A stretch of DNA of 64,000 nucleotides from QUBU01 sp014337915. GTDB lineage: Bacteria; Pseudomonadota; Gammaproteobacteria; Steroidobacterales; GCA-2729495. The stretch lies in the NCBI GenBank assembly GCA_030263395.1, contig SZOW01000007.1, positions 1-64,000 of the forward strand, given 5' to 3'. A program made the translations under genes and the position numbers. Below are positions 1 through 10,665 of this stretch, in pieces (position 1 is the first letter of the stretch; the number at the start of each line of letters is the position of its first letter). Under the pieces are notes generated by a model, which was given only the letters and a program-made list of their open reading frames with translations, did no database searches and was not told the origin of the DNA.

Positions 1-107
1 CCTCCGGTGCCGGCGAGAGCCAGCCCATCGCCGACAACAAGACCGCCGATGGCCGCGCCCTCAACCGCCGCGTCGTGCTCAAGCGCACCGACTGCGACCG
101 GCCCTGA
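1..107 (+). CDS. OmpA-family C-terminal domain, 3' end only
   Basis: Reading from base 3, the first 34 codons give a tail that ends in ADNKTADGRALNRRVVLKR and then TGA. The N-T-A-D-GR-NRRV pattern is the end of the peptidoglycan-binding OmpA/Pal/MotB fold, in which this Asn/Arg helix contacts diaminopimelate. Everything upstream lies outside the window, so I cannot tell a porin-type OmpA from a lipoprotein such as Pal or a larger fusion. A strong intrinsic terminator follows about 30 bases after the stop. Confidence 0.75.
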   Translation, partial: SGAGESQPIADNKTADGRALNRRVVLKRTDCDRP

Positions 108-137
108 CACGGCATAGCGCGGGCCGCGCCGAAGTCA

Positions 138-168
138 GGCCCCGGTGGGCAACCACCGGGGCCTTTTT
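138..168 (+). terminator. intrinsic terminator after the OmpA-like gene
   Basis: A perfect 11-bp stem (GGCCCCGGTGG paired with CCACCGGGGCC) closes a GCAA tetraloop and is followed directly by five T. It ends the OmpA-like transcript and insulates the next gene. Confidence 0.9.
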
Positions 169-342
169 CCTGCCGCTCGCGGCACCCGTCCAGGGGGTGG
201 TCCAGGGCTGCGGAACCGCTGGCCAATTGCTGTGGGGCATGCGAATATCCCTGCCATCTGCGGCGGGTTCCAGCGTTGCTCTCCCGCTACAGGACCAGGG
301 CCATGCCCTGGTATCGACATGCAGCAACAGGGGGACCATCCG

Positions 343-687
343 ATGATGAGACTGACGACCCGACTCGCGGCCATCGCCCTTCTCGCCGCCGGCCCGCTCG
401 CGGGTACTGCGATGGCCGACGACCTCGGCCACTGCAAATACATCCAGCAGAACATGTTTGCCGGCCCGTTCCACGTCTGCGAGATGCCGATCGACGCTCC
501 GAAGTGCGCCGAACTCGGCAAGACCGACGAGAACAAGGACGCCGTGCACGCCGCGGGCGCCTGCCCCGTGGAGAACCTGGTGGGCACCTGCGACAAGGGC
601 GCCACCAAGCTCCTGTACTACGATGGGGATCCGTCCGGCCTGGAGATCGGCTGCGGCTTCCAGAGCGGTACCTGGGTCAAACCGTAA
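343..687 (+). CDS. small secreted cysteine-containing protein, function unknown
   Basis: A 114-residue protein. It starts at the first of two adjacent ATGs, about 8 bases after a GGGGGA ribosome-binding site. A longer upstream frame exists but has no such site. Residues 1-24 are a signal peptide (MMRLTTRLAAIALLAAGPLA, cleavage probably after TAMA). The mature part is about 90 residues with several cysteines (in HCKY, HVCEMP, PKCAEL, GACPVE, GTCDKG and IGCGF), so disulphides in the periplasm are likely. I do not recognise the family. It stands alone between two terminators as its own transcription unit. Confidence 0.7.
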   Translation: MMRLTTRLAAIALLAAGPLAGTAMADDLGHCKYIQQNMFAGPFHVCEMPIDAPKCAELGKTDENKDAVHAAGACPVENLVGTCDKGATKLLYYDGDPSGLEIGCGFQSGTWVKP

Positions 688-708
688 CCGGTGCGACAAT
701 CGATATGC

Positions 709-739
709 CGAAGGCCTCCTCCGGGAGGCCTTCGTTTTT
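709..739 (+). terminator. intrinsic terminator of the small secreted protein gene
   Basis: An 11-bp perfect stem (CGAAGGCCTCC / GGAGGCCTTCG) with a TCCG loop is followed by TTTTT. It serves the plus-strand gene; the opposite strand has no T-run after the hairpin. Confidence 0.88.
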
Positions 740-2207
740 ATGGCTTCCAGCCCTGCAGGTATTCCGCCCAGCGGCTGTCCACCAGATCGAAGGCGCCGGG
801 AGCGCCCTGCAGCAGCAGGTCGCGGTTGAGCGGCGCCCAGCTCTTCGGGCCGCCTTCGCCCGGCCACTGGCGCGTGGCATCGATGACGATCTTGCTCGAC
901 AGGCCGCGGACCGGCCGGCTCGGGTCCGGCATCATCATCTGGGTCCTCGGAATCAGCAGGCTGGCGGTGGGCTGCCAGCGTGCGCCCAGTGCGTGCAGCA
1001 CCTGGCTCGGGTCGAGGATGTCGAGGTCCTTGTCGACGACGATCACCACCTTGTGCAGCGCCGCGTTGGCCGCCAGGCACTGGCCAGCGGCGATACCTTC
1101 GCCGGGAAACTTCTTGTCGATGCTGATGACGATGACCCCGGTGGCGCCGCGCGGCGAGTTCAGCCCCGTGAGCGACGGGATCAGCTTGCGGTACTGGAAG
1201 AAGCTGGCGGCGACCTGCGGCGCCCGCGGCAGGTCACAGGTGAGCCCCGTGAAAGAATTCAGCACCCAGGGCTGGCGCCGGTGGGTGATGGCACTGATCT
1301 GCATGACGAAGTTCTCGGCCTTCTTCGGCCCGAGGTAGCCATACATCTCGCCGAAGGGCCCCTCCTCCTCGAACTCGGTGAGCGAGACTTCGCCTTCGAT
1401 GACGAACTCCGAGCTGGCAGGAACCATGATGTCGCTGGTCTCGCACTTCACCACCGGCAGCGGCTGGCCACGCAGGCCGCCGGCGAACTCCAGCTCGTCC
1501 TCGAGGTAGCCGGCCATCTTCGTGCTGCTGGCGCAGAAGGTCATCGGGTCCGGCGCCACCGCCACTGCAACCTTCGCCGAGCGGTCGCCGCGCGCCTTCA
1601 TGCCCATGAGGATGCGCCAGCCGTGCTGGCCGGGCTCCGGGTTCACGCCCATCCGGCGCGGGCCCTTCACCTGGCAGCGGTAGGTGCCGACGTTGCGCCC
1701 GAGTTCGGGATCCTGGATGAAGACCGAGCCCATGTTGACGTAGCGTCCGCCATCGGCCGGGTTGTTCTGCAGCCAGGCGAAGCTCTCGAGGTCGACCTGG
1801 TCACCGGTCAACACCACTTCCTTGCAGGGCGCCGCGCGCGGATCGGCCACCGCCACCGGCGCGATGCGCCGCCAGTTGCCGGCGGCATCCAGCCGGGATT
1901 CAAGCTCCGCCAGCACGGCCCGGTACATCTGCTGCGGGTCATCGGTGACCTGGTCGACACCGAACAGCAGCGCTTCGTCGGGCCAGCGGCCGTAGGCGTT
2001 GGCCACCACCGGGCCGTCGCGCCAGCGCCCGCCGATCTTCAGCCGCTCGATGAGGAACGCCGGCGCCTGCTCGATGCCGAAGCGCTCGATGAGGCGGTAG
2101 GCGAAGGCCGAAGCCTCGTAGCGGTCCTGATCCATGGCGGGCAGGCGCAGCAGGCGCCCGCGCCGCTCCAGCGCGGCGACGTAGTCGCGGACGGACTCGA
2201 AGGGCAT
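738..2207 (-). CDS. UbiD-family decarboxylase
   Basis: A 489-residue member of the prenylated-FMN-dependent UbiD decarboxylase family, which removes carboxylates from aromatic or unsaturated acids (3-octaprenyl-4-hydroxybenzoate in ubiquinone synthesis for true UbiD). The start MPFESVRDYVAALERRG matches the family N-terminus. An upstream extension of the frame is not family-like. Family blocks are visible: the ADGGRYVNMG and GTYRCQVKGPRRMG region, which should hold the cofactor-contacting Arg, and SSEFVIEGEV, which holds the catalytic Glu region. The length fits bacterial UbiD. No ubiX-type prenyl-FMN synthase lies nearby, so the substrate is open; a phenolic or aromatic acid decarboxylase is as likely as ubiquinone synthesis. 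Confidence 0.85.
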   Translation of the reverse strand: MPFESVRDYVAALERRGRLLRLPAMDQDRYEASAFAYRLIERFGIEQAPAFLIERLKIGGRWRDGPVVANAYGRWPDEALLFGVDQVTDDPQQMYRAVLAELESRLDAAGNWRRIAPVAVADPRAAPCKEVVLTGDQVDLESFAWLQNNPADGGRYVNMGSVFIQDPELGRNVGTYRCQVKGPRRMGVNPEPGQHGWRILMGMKARGDRSAKVAVAVAPDPMTFCASSTKMAGYLEDELEFAGGLRGQPLPVVKCETSDIMVPASSEFVIEGEVSLTEFEEEGPFGEMYGYLGPKKAENFVMQISAITHRRQPWVLNSFTGLTCDLPRAPQVAASFFQYRKLIPSLTGLNSPRGATGVIVISIDKKFPGEGIAAGQCLAANAALHKVVIVVDKDLDILDPSQVLHALGARWQPTASLLIPRTQMMMPDPSRPVRGLSSKIVIDATRQWPGEGGPKSWAPLNRDLLLQGAPGAFDLVDSRWAEYLQGWKP

Positions 2208-2357
2208 GGCGGGCACGATGCTGGCCTGCTGCTTGCGGGGATCGCCTGCAGCATACGTCAACGGCGCGCGACGTCCATAGCCTGGTGACCACGGCATGGC
2301 CACGGGTGGTTCGGATGGCGGTGCTAGCATTTACGCTGTCCTGGACGGGAGAAGGCC

Positions 2358-3299
2358 ATGCGCCTGCTGCGTCGACTGTCACTCGGCCTCGTCGGCCTGC
2401 TGGTGCTGGCCTGGTTCGGCCTGGTGCTCTATGCCTACGGACCGGGCGAACCCGAGCTGCCGGCGCGCCAGCTCGCCAGTGCCGCGGACCGTTTCATCAC
2501 CGTGGATGGCATGGAGCTGCGCTACCGCAGCTGGGGCGAGCGCGGGCCGGACAGGCCCGACCTGCTTCTGATCCACGGCTTCGCCAACACGCTGCAGTCC
2601 TTCCGCCTGCTGGCACCGCTGCTGGCGGATCATTTCCATGTGGTGGCGGTGGATGCGCCGGGCTTCGGGCTTTCGGCGAAGCCGGTGAACCGCGACTATG
2701 GCAACGCATCGCAGGCGCAGGCCATCGCGGATTTCGCGGCAGCCCTGGGCCTGGATCGCTATGTGGTCGGCGGGCACTCCATGGGCGGCACGCTCGCCGT
2801 CTACATCGCCGCCACCGATCCGCATGTCCGGGGCCTGGTGCTCATGAACCCCGGCATCATCAGCACCGGCGTGCCGGCCCTCACCCGCTACCTGTTCTGG
2901 CCCCTGCCCAGGGTCATGGCGCGGATGTTCGGCAGCCGGGATTTCCGCGAGCGCTTCCTGAAAAAATCCTACCTTGACCCGTCCATCGTCACCCCGCAGG
3001 TGATGGACGCCATGATGCTGGCGCCACGCAGCGCCGGCTACCTGGAGGGCATGACGTCCATGATGGGCCAGTACCGGACCGGCGATGAACCGCTGATGGC
3101 GAGCCGCGTGCGGGTGCCGACGCTGATCGTCTGGGGCCTGCAGGACCGGAGCAAGCCGCCGGGCGAACAGCAGCAGCTGCAGCGGCTGATCCCGGGTTCG
3201 CGTCTGGTCGAGGTGCCGGACTCCGGGCACTACGTCCAGGAGGAGCAGCCCGCCGCCGTTGCCGCGGCGATGATGGCCGAGTTGCCGGCCCGGCGCTGA
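2358..3299 (+). CDS. alpha/beta hydrolase, membrane-anchored
   Basis: A 313-residue serine hydrolase. Residues 5-27 form one hydrophobic segment after MRLLRR, probably an uncleaved anchor. The catalytic set is complete: oxyanion-hole HG at 73-74 (LLLIHGF), nucleophile Ser141 in GHSMGG, Asp263 in GLQDRSKP and His291 in DSGHYV. This is the lipase/epoxide-hydrolase/BioH type of fold and gives no substrate. The ATG follows a GGGAGAAGG ribosome-binding site. It is divergent from the UbiD-family gene and convergent with the MFS gene. Confidence 0.85.
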   Translation: MRLLRRLSLGLVGLLVLAWFGLVLYAYGPGEPELPARQLASAADRFITVDGMELRYRSWGERGPDRPDLLLIHGFANTLQSFRLLAPLLADHFHVVAVDAPGFGLSAKPVNRDYGNASQAQAIADFAAALGLDRYVVGGHSMGGTLAVYIAATDPHVRGLVLMNPGIISTGVPALTRYLFWPLPRVMARMFGSRDFRERFLKKSYLDPSIVTPQVMDAMMLAPRSAGYLEGMTSMMGQYRTGDEPLMASRVRVPTLIVWGLQDRSKPPGEQQQLQRLIPGSRLVEVPDSGHYVQEEQPAAVAAAMMAELPARR

Positions 3300-3308
3300 G
3301 GCCCGACC

Positions 3309-4499
3309 TCAACCGGCGCGGCGCGGCTCCGGCATACGGATCGAGAAGTACCAGGCCAGTACGGCCAGCGTCAGCAGCATGCCCGCCAGCAGCGGCAGCT
3401 GCGGCGACGCGCGGTAGACCACGCCGCAGAGGATTGGGCCAAAGATCATGCCGACGGTGGGCGCCGCCGACAGCAGCCCTGCCACCGCACCCTGCTCACC
3501 GGGGCCGACGCTCAGGCTGGCTGCCGCGTTGAGCCCGGGGGCGGCAAAGCCGAAGCTCAGGCCGAACACGGCGTAGCCGGCATACATCGAATACACTCCC
3601 GGCCCGAACGCAATCAGCAGCAATCCGGCGGCCATGAGGCCGAAGCCCGCCTTGAGCATCATGGCCGGCGTGGCTTTCCAGGCCTGCAGCACCACCGCCT
3701 GCACCAGCAACGTGAAGCAGGCCATGCACAGCATCGCCACCATCATGCTGCGCTGGGCGGCGATCACGTCCGCGATCCCGTAGCGATCGGCGACCAGCGA
3801 CGCGGTGATGGTCTGGATGCCGGTGAACACGCCGAACACCACCACCCAGCCCACCAGGTAGGGCAGCACGCGCCGGTCGCTGGCCGCCAGGCGCAACGCA
3901 ACGCCACGGTCACCGCGACGGGCCGGTTCCGGCAGCGCGAAGAAGGCCCAGCCGCCCGCCAGCAGGGCGAGTACCGCGGCAGCGTACATGGCGAACACCG
4001 GGCTCACGCCCGCCAGCGCGCCACCGAAGGCCGGGCCAATGATGGTGCCGAGGCCGCCCGACATCGCGATCAACGCCATGCCCGAAGAACGCGAGGCCTC
4101 ATCCGTCGTGTCGGCGATGTAGGCGGTGGCCGCCGGGTTGATGCCACCCACCACCAGGCCGTAGGCCAGACGCAGTACCAGCAACAGCGCGAACAGCGGC
4201 AGCGCGCTGATCCAGCCCCAGAGCCCGAGCTGCACGCCCAGGGCGAGTGCGGCGTAACCGATGGCATAGCCGCCCAGGCCGATGAGGAACACCCGGCGCC
4301 GGCCCAGCGTCTCGCTGGCCCGCCCCCAGCGTGGCGCCGAAACCGCCAGCGCCACATTGGAGGCAGCAATGACGAAGCCGAGCTGCCACTCGGCCAGGCC
4401 GAGCTGGCGCGCCAGCGGCGTGAAGATGACGAACAGCAGCGACTGGCCCATGCCGTAGGTGACGAGGCCAGCGAGGAGGATCAGCTTGTCGCGGGACAC
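3309..4499 (-). CDS. MFS transporter, multidrug/TetA-like
   Basis: A 396-residue major facilitator with about 12 hydrophobic segments. The loop between TM2 and TM3 carries the MFS signature in the form GRASETLGRRRVFLIG, and a GINPAATAYIADTTDEASRSS segment resembles TM5 of drug:proton antiporters of the TetA type. It should export a small molecule across the inner membrane. It lies 52 bases after aceK on the same strand and may be read through from aceBAK, but no substrate link is visible. Confidence 0.82.
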   Translation of the reverse strand: MSRDKLILLAGLVTYGMGQSLLFVIFTPLARQLGLAEWQLGFVIAASNVALAVSAPRWGRASETLGRRRVFLIGLGGYAIGYAALALGVQLGLWGWISALPLFALLLVLRLAYGLVVGGINPAATAYIADTTDEASRSSGMALIAMSGGLGTIIGPAFGGALAGVSPVFAMYAAAVLALLAGGWAFFALPEPARRGDRGVALRLAASDRRVLPYLVGWVVVFGVFTGIQTITASLVADRYGIADVIAAQRSMMVAMLCMACFTLLVQAVVLQAWKATPAMMLKAGFGLMAAGLLLIAFGPGVYSMYAGYAVFGLSFGFAAPGLNAAASLSVGPGEQGAVAGLLSAAPTVGMIFGPILCGVVYRASPQLPLLAGMLLTLAVLAWYFSIRMPEPRRAG

Positions 4500-4551
4500 G
4501 GGCGCTCCTGGCGCGCAGCGGCCGCCATTCTAGCCGCGATGGATGCAGCCG

Positions 4552-6303
4552 TCAGGAGCTGGCCGCCGCCCGACGCGCCTGGTAGGGCACGACCTCCAGG
4601 TGGCGCTCCGCCTCGTGCAGGGCCTTCAGCCGCCGCCACCAGTCGGCGGTCAGCAGCTCGGCGTGGTGGCGCAGGAACTCCTCGCGCAGCGCGCCCCTGA
4701 GCCCGAGGAAATCCAGCCACTGGGCCGGGAACACATCGTTCGGCCCGATGTAGAACCAGGGCTCCGCACGCAGCTCGTCCTCCGCATGGCGTGCCTCGGG
4801 CAGGTCACGGAACCGGCAGTCCGTCACCAGGCAGAGTTCGTCGTAGTCGTAGAAGATGACCCGCCCGTGGCGCGAGACGCCGAAGTTCTTCAGCAGCAGG
4901 TCGCCCGGGAACACGTTCGACAGGGCCAGGTCGCGCATTGCCTGGCCATAGTCGCGGATGGCACGACGCGCGGCAGCCGCATCGGCCTCGCGCAGGAAGA
5001 CGTCCAGCGGCTTCATGCGCCGCTCCAGGTAGCAGTGCTCGATGATCAGGTCATCGCCCTCGATCCGGCAGCTGAGCGCGGCCTCGGACAGCAGTTCCTC
5101 GAGCACCGCGGGGGCGAAGCGCTGGCGCGGGAAGCGCAGGCGGCGGAACTCCTGGGCATCCACCAGGCGCCCCACCCGGTCGTGGCGGAACACGAAGCGA
5201 TAGCGGTCCATCACCTCCTCGCGCGTGGTCGTCTTCGGGAAGGCGAAGCGGTCGCGGATCACCTTGAAGACGATGTCGAGCGAGGCCAGCGTGAAGACGA
5301 TCATCACCATGCCGCGCGCGCCCTCGGCGTGGCTGAACAGGTCACTGGACTGCCCGAGGTGGCGGAACAGGCTGCGATAGCGTTCGGTCTTGCCCTGCTT
5401 TGCCCGCCCGAGGACGGTGTACAGCTCGTCGGTGGGCTTGCCGGGCATCAGGGTGCGCAGGAAGCGCAGGCCCGCTCCCACCGCCGGCAGGTCGACGTGG
5501 AAATACGAGCGCGAGAAGCCGAACAGCGGCCGCACCTCGTACTCGGACATCATCACCGAGTCCACGGCGACGCCGGTCTCGTCGTGGCGCAGGGCGATCA
5601 CCAGCGGCAGGAACCAGTCGGCGGCGCGCAGGCGCCCGACGAGGAACGCACGGCTGCCACGGTAGAAAACCGGTTCCAGCACCTCGATGCCATCCACGGC
5701 ACCGCGCAGCCCACGGGCCGCTGTGAAGGCTGTGATCTCGCCGGCGACCATGCGTGCGGCTGCCGCCTGGTCGGCGACCAGGTCGCTCCAGGGCAGGTCG
5801 GCCAGGACCCCTGGCAACACGGCCGCCAGCCCCGCGGCGGTGGCGTACTCGCGCGTCGGGGCACTACCCGTGTCGATGGTCGGCTCCAGGTCCAGCGCCA
5901 CGAACTCCACGCTGTCATTGACGCCGACGGTGTCGAACACCTTGCGCGTAATCGAGTTGAAGAAGGTCTTGTAGAACTCGCGATCCGGGCAGTCGGCGAT
6001 CAGGTCGGCGAAGGCCGCGCGCGTCGCGTTCCAGGCCTCCTGCTCCGCCACCGCCCGCCCCATGCGGCCGACGAGGCCCGCCAGGCACTTCTCCACCCGC
6101 CGGTCGTAGAGCTCGATGCGCTCGACGGCATCGCGCGCCCCCAGCTTCCACTCACGCTCGCGGAAGCGCCGCTCGGCGCGGCGCGTGATGCTGCCAAACT
6201 CGAGGTTGTAGTCGGTGAAGGCGGCGAAGATCGCCGCCGCGGCATCACCGGGGACGCGGCCCCAGCGCGCTGGCCCGGCCTGCTGGTCAGTGTCCGGCTG
6301 CAC
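4552..6303 (-). CDS. aceK: isocitrate dehydrogenase kinase/phosphatase
   Basis: 583 residues, the usual AceK length. AceK phosphorylates and inactivates isocitrate dehydrogenase, sending isocitrate into the glyoxylate shunt, and reverses the reaction. Family blocks include the N-terminal FTDYNLEFGSITRRAERRF, the kinase-region RVIFYDYDELCLVTDCRFR and the C-terminal FPAQWLDFLGL. The start overlaps the end of aceA by 17 bases, which implies translational coupling in aceB-aceA-aceK. Confidence 0.96.
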   Translation of the reverse strand: MQPDTDQQAGPARWGRVPGDAAAAIFAAFTDYNLEFGSITRRAERRFREREWKLGARDAVERIELYDRRVEKCLAGLVGRMGRAVAEQEAWNATRAAFADLIADCPDREFYKTFFNSITRKVFDTVGVNDSVEFVALDLEPTIDTGSAPTREYATAAGLAAVLPGVLADLPWSDLVADQAAAARMVAGEITAFTAARGLRGAVDGIEVLEPVFYRGSRAFLVGRLRAADWFLPLVIALRHDETGVAVDSVMMSEYEVRPLFGFSRSYFHVDLPAVGAGLRFLRTLMPGKPTDELYTVLGRAKQGKTERYRSLFRHLGQSSDLFSHAEGARGMVMIVFTLASLDIVFKVIRDRFAFPKTTTREEVMDRYRFVFRHDRVGRLVDAQEFRRLRFPRQRFAPAVLEELLSEAALSCRIEGDDLIIEHCYLERRMKPLDVFLREADAAAARRAIRDYGQAMRDLALSNVFPGDLLLKNFGVSRHGRVIFYDYDELCLVTDCRFRDLPEARHAEDELRAEPWFYIGPNDVFPAQWLDFLGLRGALREEFLRHHAELLTADWWRRLKALHEAERHLEVVPYQARRAAASS

Positions 6304-7585
6304 TCTTGAACTGCGCGGCCTCGGTGCTGCCGGCCATGGCGGTGGTAGAGGTCTCGCCGCCGGAAATCACCGTCTGCACGGCGTCAAAGTAGCCGGTGCC
6401 GACGAAGGCCTGGTGCTTCACGGCGCGGAAGCCATTGGCTTCGTTGGCGAATTCGCGCTGCTGCATCTGCGAGTAGGCGTACATGCCATCCTGCCGGTAG
6501 GCACGGGCCAGTTCGAACATCGAGAGATTGAGCGCATGCCAGCCGGCGAGCGTGATGAACTGGAAGCGGTAGCCCATGGCAGCCAGCCGCTCGCGGAAAT
6601 CCCGCAGCCGCTCCGGCGGCAGGTTGGCCTGCCAGTTGAACGAGGGGGAACAGTTGTAGGCCAGCAGCTTGCCCGGGAACTTCTCGTGGATGCCCCTGGC
6701 GAAACGCTCGGCCTGGACCAGGTCGGGCTTCGAGGTCTCGCACCAAACCAGGTCCGCATACGGCGCATAGGACAGGCCGCGATCGATCGCCTGCTCCAGG
6801 CCGGCGCGCACCTGGAAGAAGCCGTCAGCGGTGCGGGTACCGGTCATGAAGCGCCGGTCGCGGGCGTCGTAGTCGGACTGCAGCAGGTCGGCCGCATCGG
6901 CATCGGTGCGGGCAATGAGCACGGTCGGCACGCCCATGACGTCGGCCGCGAAACGTGCGGCCACCAGCTTGTTGATCGCGTCCTGGCTGGGAACCAGCAC
7001 CTTGCCGCCCATGTGGCCGCACTTCTTGGCCGAGGACAGCTGGTCCTCGAAATGCATGCCCGCCGCGCCGGCGCGGATCAGCGCCTTGGCCAGTTCGAAT
7101 GCATTGAGGTTGCCACCGAAGCCGGCCTCGGCATCGGCGATGATGGGCGCCAGCCAGTCGATGCCGTGGTCGCCATTCATATGGTGGATCTGGTCGGTGC
7201 GCAGCAAGGCATTGTTGATACGCTCGACCATCTTCGGTACCGAGTCGACCGGGTAGAGGCTCTGGTCGGGGTACATCTCCCCGGCGCTATTGCCATCACC
7301 CGCCACCTGCCAGCCCGAGCAGTAGATCGCCTTGAGGCCGGCCTGGATTTCCTCCACCGCCTGGTTGCCGCTCACGGCACCGAGTCCCGCCACCACGTCC
7401 TCGCCGTGCAGCAGCCGCCAGAACTTTTCCGCACCCAGGCGGGCGAGGCTGTGCTCGACATGGACGGAGCCACGCAGCCGGACCACGTCCTCGGCGGAGT
7501 ACGGGCGGGTGATGCCGGCCCAGCGCGGGTCCTGCGCCCATTCGCGACGCAGCTGCTCGGCATCCTGTTTCGGGTGCTGGTTCAT
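6287..7585 (-). CDS. aceA: isocitrate lyase
   Basis: 432 residues. It cleaves isocitrate to glyoxylate and succinate, the first step of the glyoxylate shunt. The catalytic loop KKCGHMGGK is intact, as are the EADAGFGGNLNAFEL-type Mg-binding region and the YNCSPSFNW block. It is the middle gene of aceBAK: it starts 9 bases after the aceB stop and overlaps aceK by 17 bases. Confidence 0.97.
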   Translation of the reverse strand: MNQHPKQDAEQLRREWAQDPRWAGITRPYSAEDVVRLRGSVHVEHSLARLGAEKFWRLLHGEDVVAGLGAVSGNQAVEEIQAGLKAIYCSGWQVAGDGNSAGEMYPDQSLYPVDSVPKMVERINNALLRTDQIHHMNGDHGIDWLAPIIADAEAGFGGNLNAFELAKALIRAGAAGMHFEDQLSSAKKCGHMGGKVLVPSQDAINKLVAARFAADVMGVPTVLIARTDADAADLLQSDYDARDRRFMTGTRTADGFFQVRAGLEQAIDRGLSYAPYADLVWCETSKPDLVQAERFARGIHEKFPGKLLAYNCSPSFNWQANLPPERLRDFRERLAAMGYRFQFITLAGWHALNLSMFELARAYRQDGMYAYSQMQQREFANEANGFRAVKHQAFVGTGYFDAVQTVISGGETSTTAMAGSTEAAQFKSAAGH

Positions 7586-7594
7586 GGCTGATCC

Positions 7595-9205
<1,611 letters not shown>

Positions 9206-9379
9206 GCGAGCGTCCGGGTGAGGCACGGGCTGCAATAGGTATTTCCCGCAGTCTCCCCGAAATCGCTGCCTGGGTTCCTTGACGGACATCCCGAAGTGCA
9301 CATCTGCACCGGAGGCGGAGGTATCCACGGCTGCGGATCACCCGTCGCGGGCCAGGCGTTATGACAGCAACCGGGCCCC

Positions 9380-9427
9380 AAAAAAACGCGGCCCGGACCG
9401 CGTCTTGGGAACACGATCCGGGCCGCG
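9380..9427 (-). terminator. intrinsic terminator or attenuator between the WYL gene and aceB
   Basis: On the minus strand an 11-bp stem (CGCGGCCCGGA / TCCGGGCCGCG) closes a 19-base loop and is followed by TTTTTTT. It lies 168 bases after the WYL gene and 174 before aceB. It either ends the regulator transcript or acts as an attenuator if aceBAK is transcribed from the AT-rich patch upstream. Confidence 0.82.
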
Positions 9428-9567
9428 CCGACATCCCTGACGGACGCCGGAGGCCCGCCCCTGGCGCCGAATGACGCCAACTCCACCCTTCGCCCGGAGT
9501 CAAGCCTGAGCTGTAGTGTCAGCCGGCCGCAGCCAGCCTGTCATCCCCCAGATGGGTGAATTTGACC

Positions 9568-9583
9568 AGCATATTTATATGCT
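9568..9583. promoter_or_regulatory. AT-rich palindrome, possible operator
   Basis: AGCATAT-TT-ATATGCT is a perfect 7-bp inverted repeat with a 2-base centre, set in otherwise G+C-rich DNA, 12 bases beyond the WYL stop codon. The size and position suit a dimeric regulator site or a promoter core for aceBAK. No protein can be assigned from sequence alone. Confidence 0.45.
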
Positions 9584-9594
9584 TGCAGTGCATA

Positions 9595-10581
9595 TCAGTA
9601 GCGGTACTGGCGGGCGGCAGCATCGAGCTCCGCGACGACCGCAAGCCTCAGGGTGGCCGGCGCCAGCACCTCGACACCGGAACCGTACTTGAGGATGTCC
9701 ATGATCAGTTCACGCGGATCGCTGTAGGGCAGTTTCAGGATCCAGGCGCCATCGAGTTCGAAGTGGCCTTCCTGCTGCGGGTGCCAGCTCTCGCGCGACA
9801 CCCAGCGGGCGCGCAGCGGCGCGAAGCGCAGCACCGCGGTGTGTGCCACGGGCCCGGCAAAGATCCCGTAGCCGGATTCCAGCGCCGCGTCGAGTTCCGC
9901 GTCCGGCACCTCCCGGGCTGCACGACCGGCGATGCGCGCATCGCGGATGGCATCCACCGCGAAGGTGCGCAGCGCGCGGCGCGTATGGCACCAGGCATCC
10001 AGATACCAGTTGTCGCGGTAGTGGATCAGCCGCTGCGGCGAGACTTCCCGATCCATGACCTCGTCGCTGCCGCGCCGGTGATGGCGGATCCGCAACCGGC
10101 GGCGTGACAGCAGCGCCGAGGCAATGGCCTGGAAGTGTGCCGGCTCCACCGTGCGTGCACCCATCTGCAGGACGCGAATGCGCCGCGTGACCTCTTCGGC
10201 CGCGAAGTCACCGGTACCGAGAATCTTGCGGATGCGCTCGCGCAGCGGCCGCACCTGCTGGGCCAGCAGGCCGGGCTGCAGCCGCTCCAGCAGCTGCTCC
10301 ATGGTGAGCAGCGCATGCACCTCCTCGGCCGAGAACCACAGGCCGGGGAGCTGGAAGCTGCGGCTGCGCTGGTCGCCACTGGCGGGGCCGGCATCGAGGT
10401 AGTAGCCGCCGCGTTCACGATCCCACTCGATCGGCACCTGCATGCGATCGCGCAGGTAGGCCAGGTCGCGCTTCAGCGTCGCGCGTGAGACGCCGAGGTC
10501 TTCGATGAACGCCTCGCGCGGCACGCAACGGCGCGACTCCAGCAGGCGCTGCATGCGATAGAAGCGCTCGGTGCGATCCAT
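9595..10581 (-). CDS. WYL-domain transcriptional regulator (YafY type)
   Basis: A 328-residue regulator. The N-terminus MDRTERFYRMQRLLESRR with GVSRATLKRDLAYLRDRM is the DeoR-like helix-turn-helix of the YafY family. The middle carries the WYL domain, visible as RLIHYRDNWYLDAWCHTRRALRTFAVDAI, and a WCX C-terminal domain follows. WYL domains sense small ligands or nucleic acid. I chose the internal ATG because the family begins there. It sits upstream of aceBAK on the same strand, so it may regulate that operon; this is inference from position only. Confidence 0.85.
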   Translation of the reverse strand: MDRTERFYRMQRLLESRRCVPREAFIEDLGVSRATLKRDLAYLRDRMQVPIEWDRERGGYYLDAGPASGDQRSRSFQLPGLWFSAEEVHALLTMEQLLERLQPGLLAQQVRPLRERIRKILGTGDFAAEEVTRRIRVLQMGARTVEPAHFQAIASALLSRRRLRIRHHRRGSDEVMDREVSPQRLIHYRDNWYLDAWCHTRRALRTFAVDAIRDARIAGRAAREVPDAELDAALESGYGIFAGPVAHTAVLRFAPLRARWVSRESWHPQQEGHFELDGAWILKLPYSDPRELIMDILKYGSGVEVLAPATLRLAVVAELDAAARQYRY

Positions 10582-10594
10582 GGCCGAATCGTAC

Positions 10595-10633
10595 CCAAAA
10601 CAAAGGGCCGGCACCGCCCTGCGGTGCCGGCCC
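10595..10633 (-). terminator. intrinsic terminator of the CbiX/NosR-like operon
   Basis: On the minus strand a perfect 13-bp stem (GGGCCGGCACCGC / GCGGTGCCGGCCC) with an AGG loop is followed by TTTGTTTT. It ends the three-gene operon coming from 14.1 kb and separates it from the WYL gene. Confidence 0.88.
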
Positions 10634-10665
10634 CCGGTGTCCAGAGCCAGGCTGGCCGGATCGCC

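Larger units (their letters stand above)
9206..9594. other. aceBAK upstream region
   Basis: A 389-base gap between the WYL regulator and aceB, both on the minus strand. It holds a minus-strand intrinsic terminator in its middle and a perfect AT-rich palindrome just after the WYL stop codon. No convincing -10/-35 pair was found in the 174 bases between the terminator and aceB. Confidence 0.7.

Noticed and set aside
276..2288. 670-residue plus-strand frame across the UbiD-family gene
   Set aside because: Arg/Gly/Ala-rich antisense shadow of a clear UbiD-family gene; no family signal and no suitable start.
4543..6309. 588-residue plus-strand frame across aceK
   Set aside because: Antisense open frame caused by high G+C; aceK on the other strand is certain.
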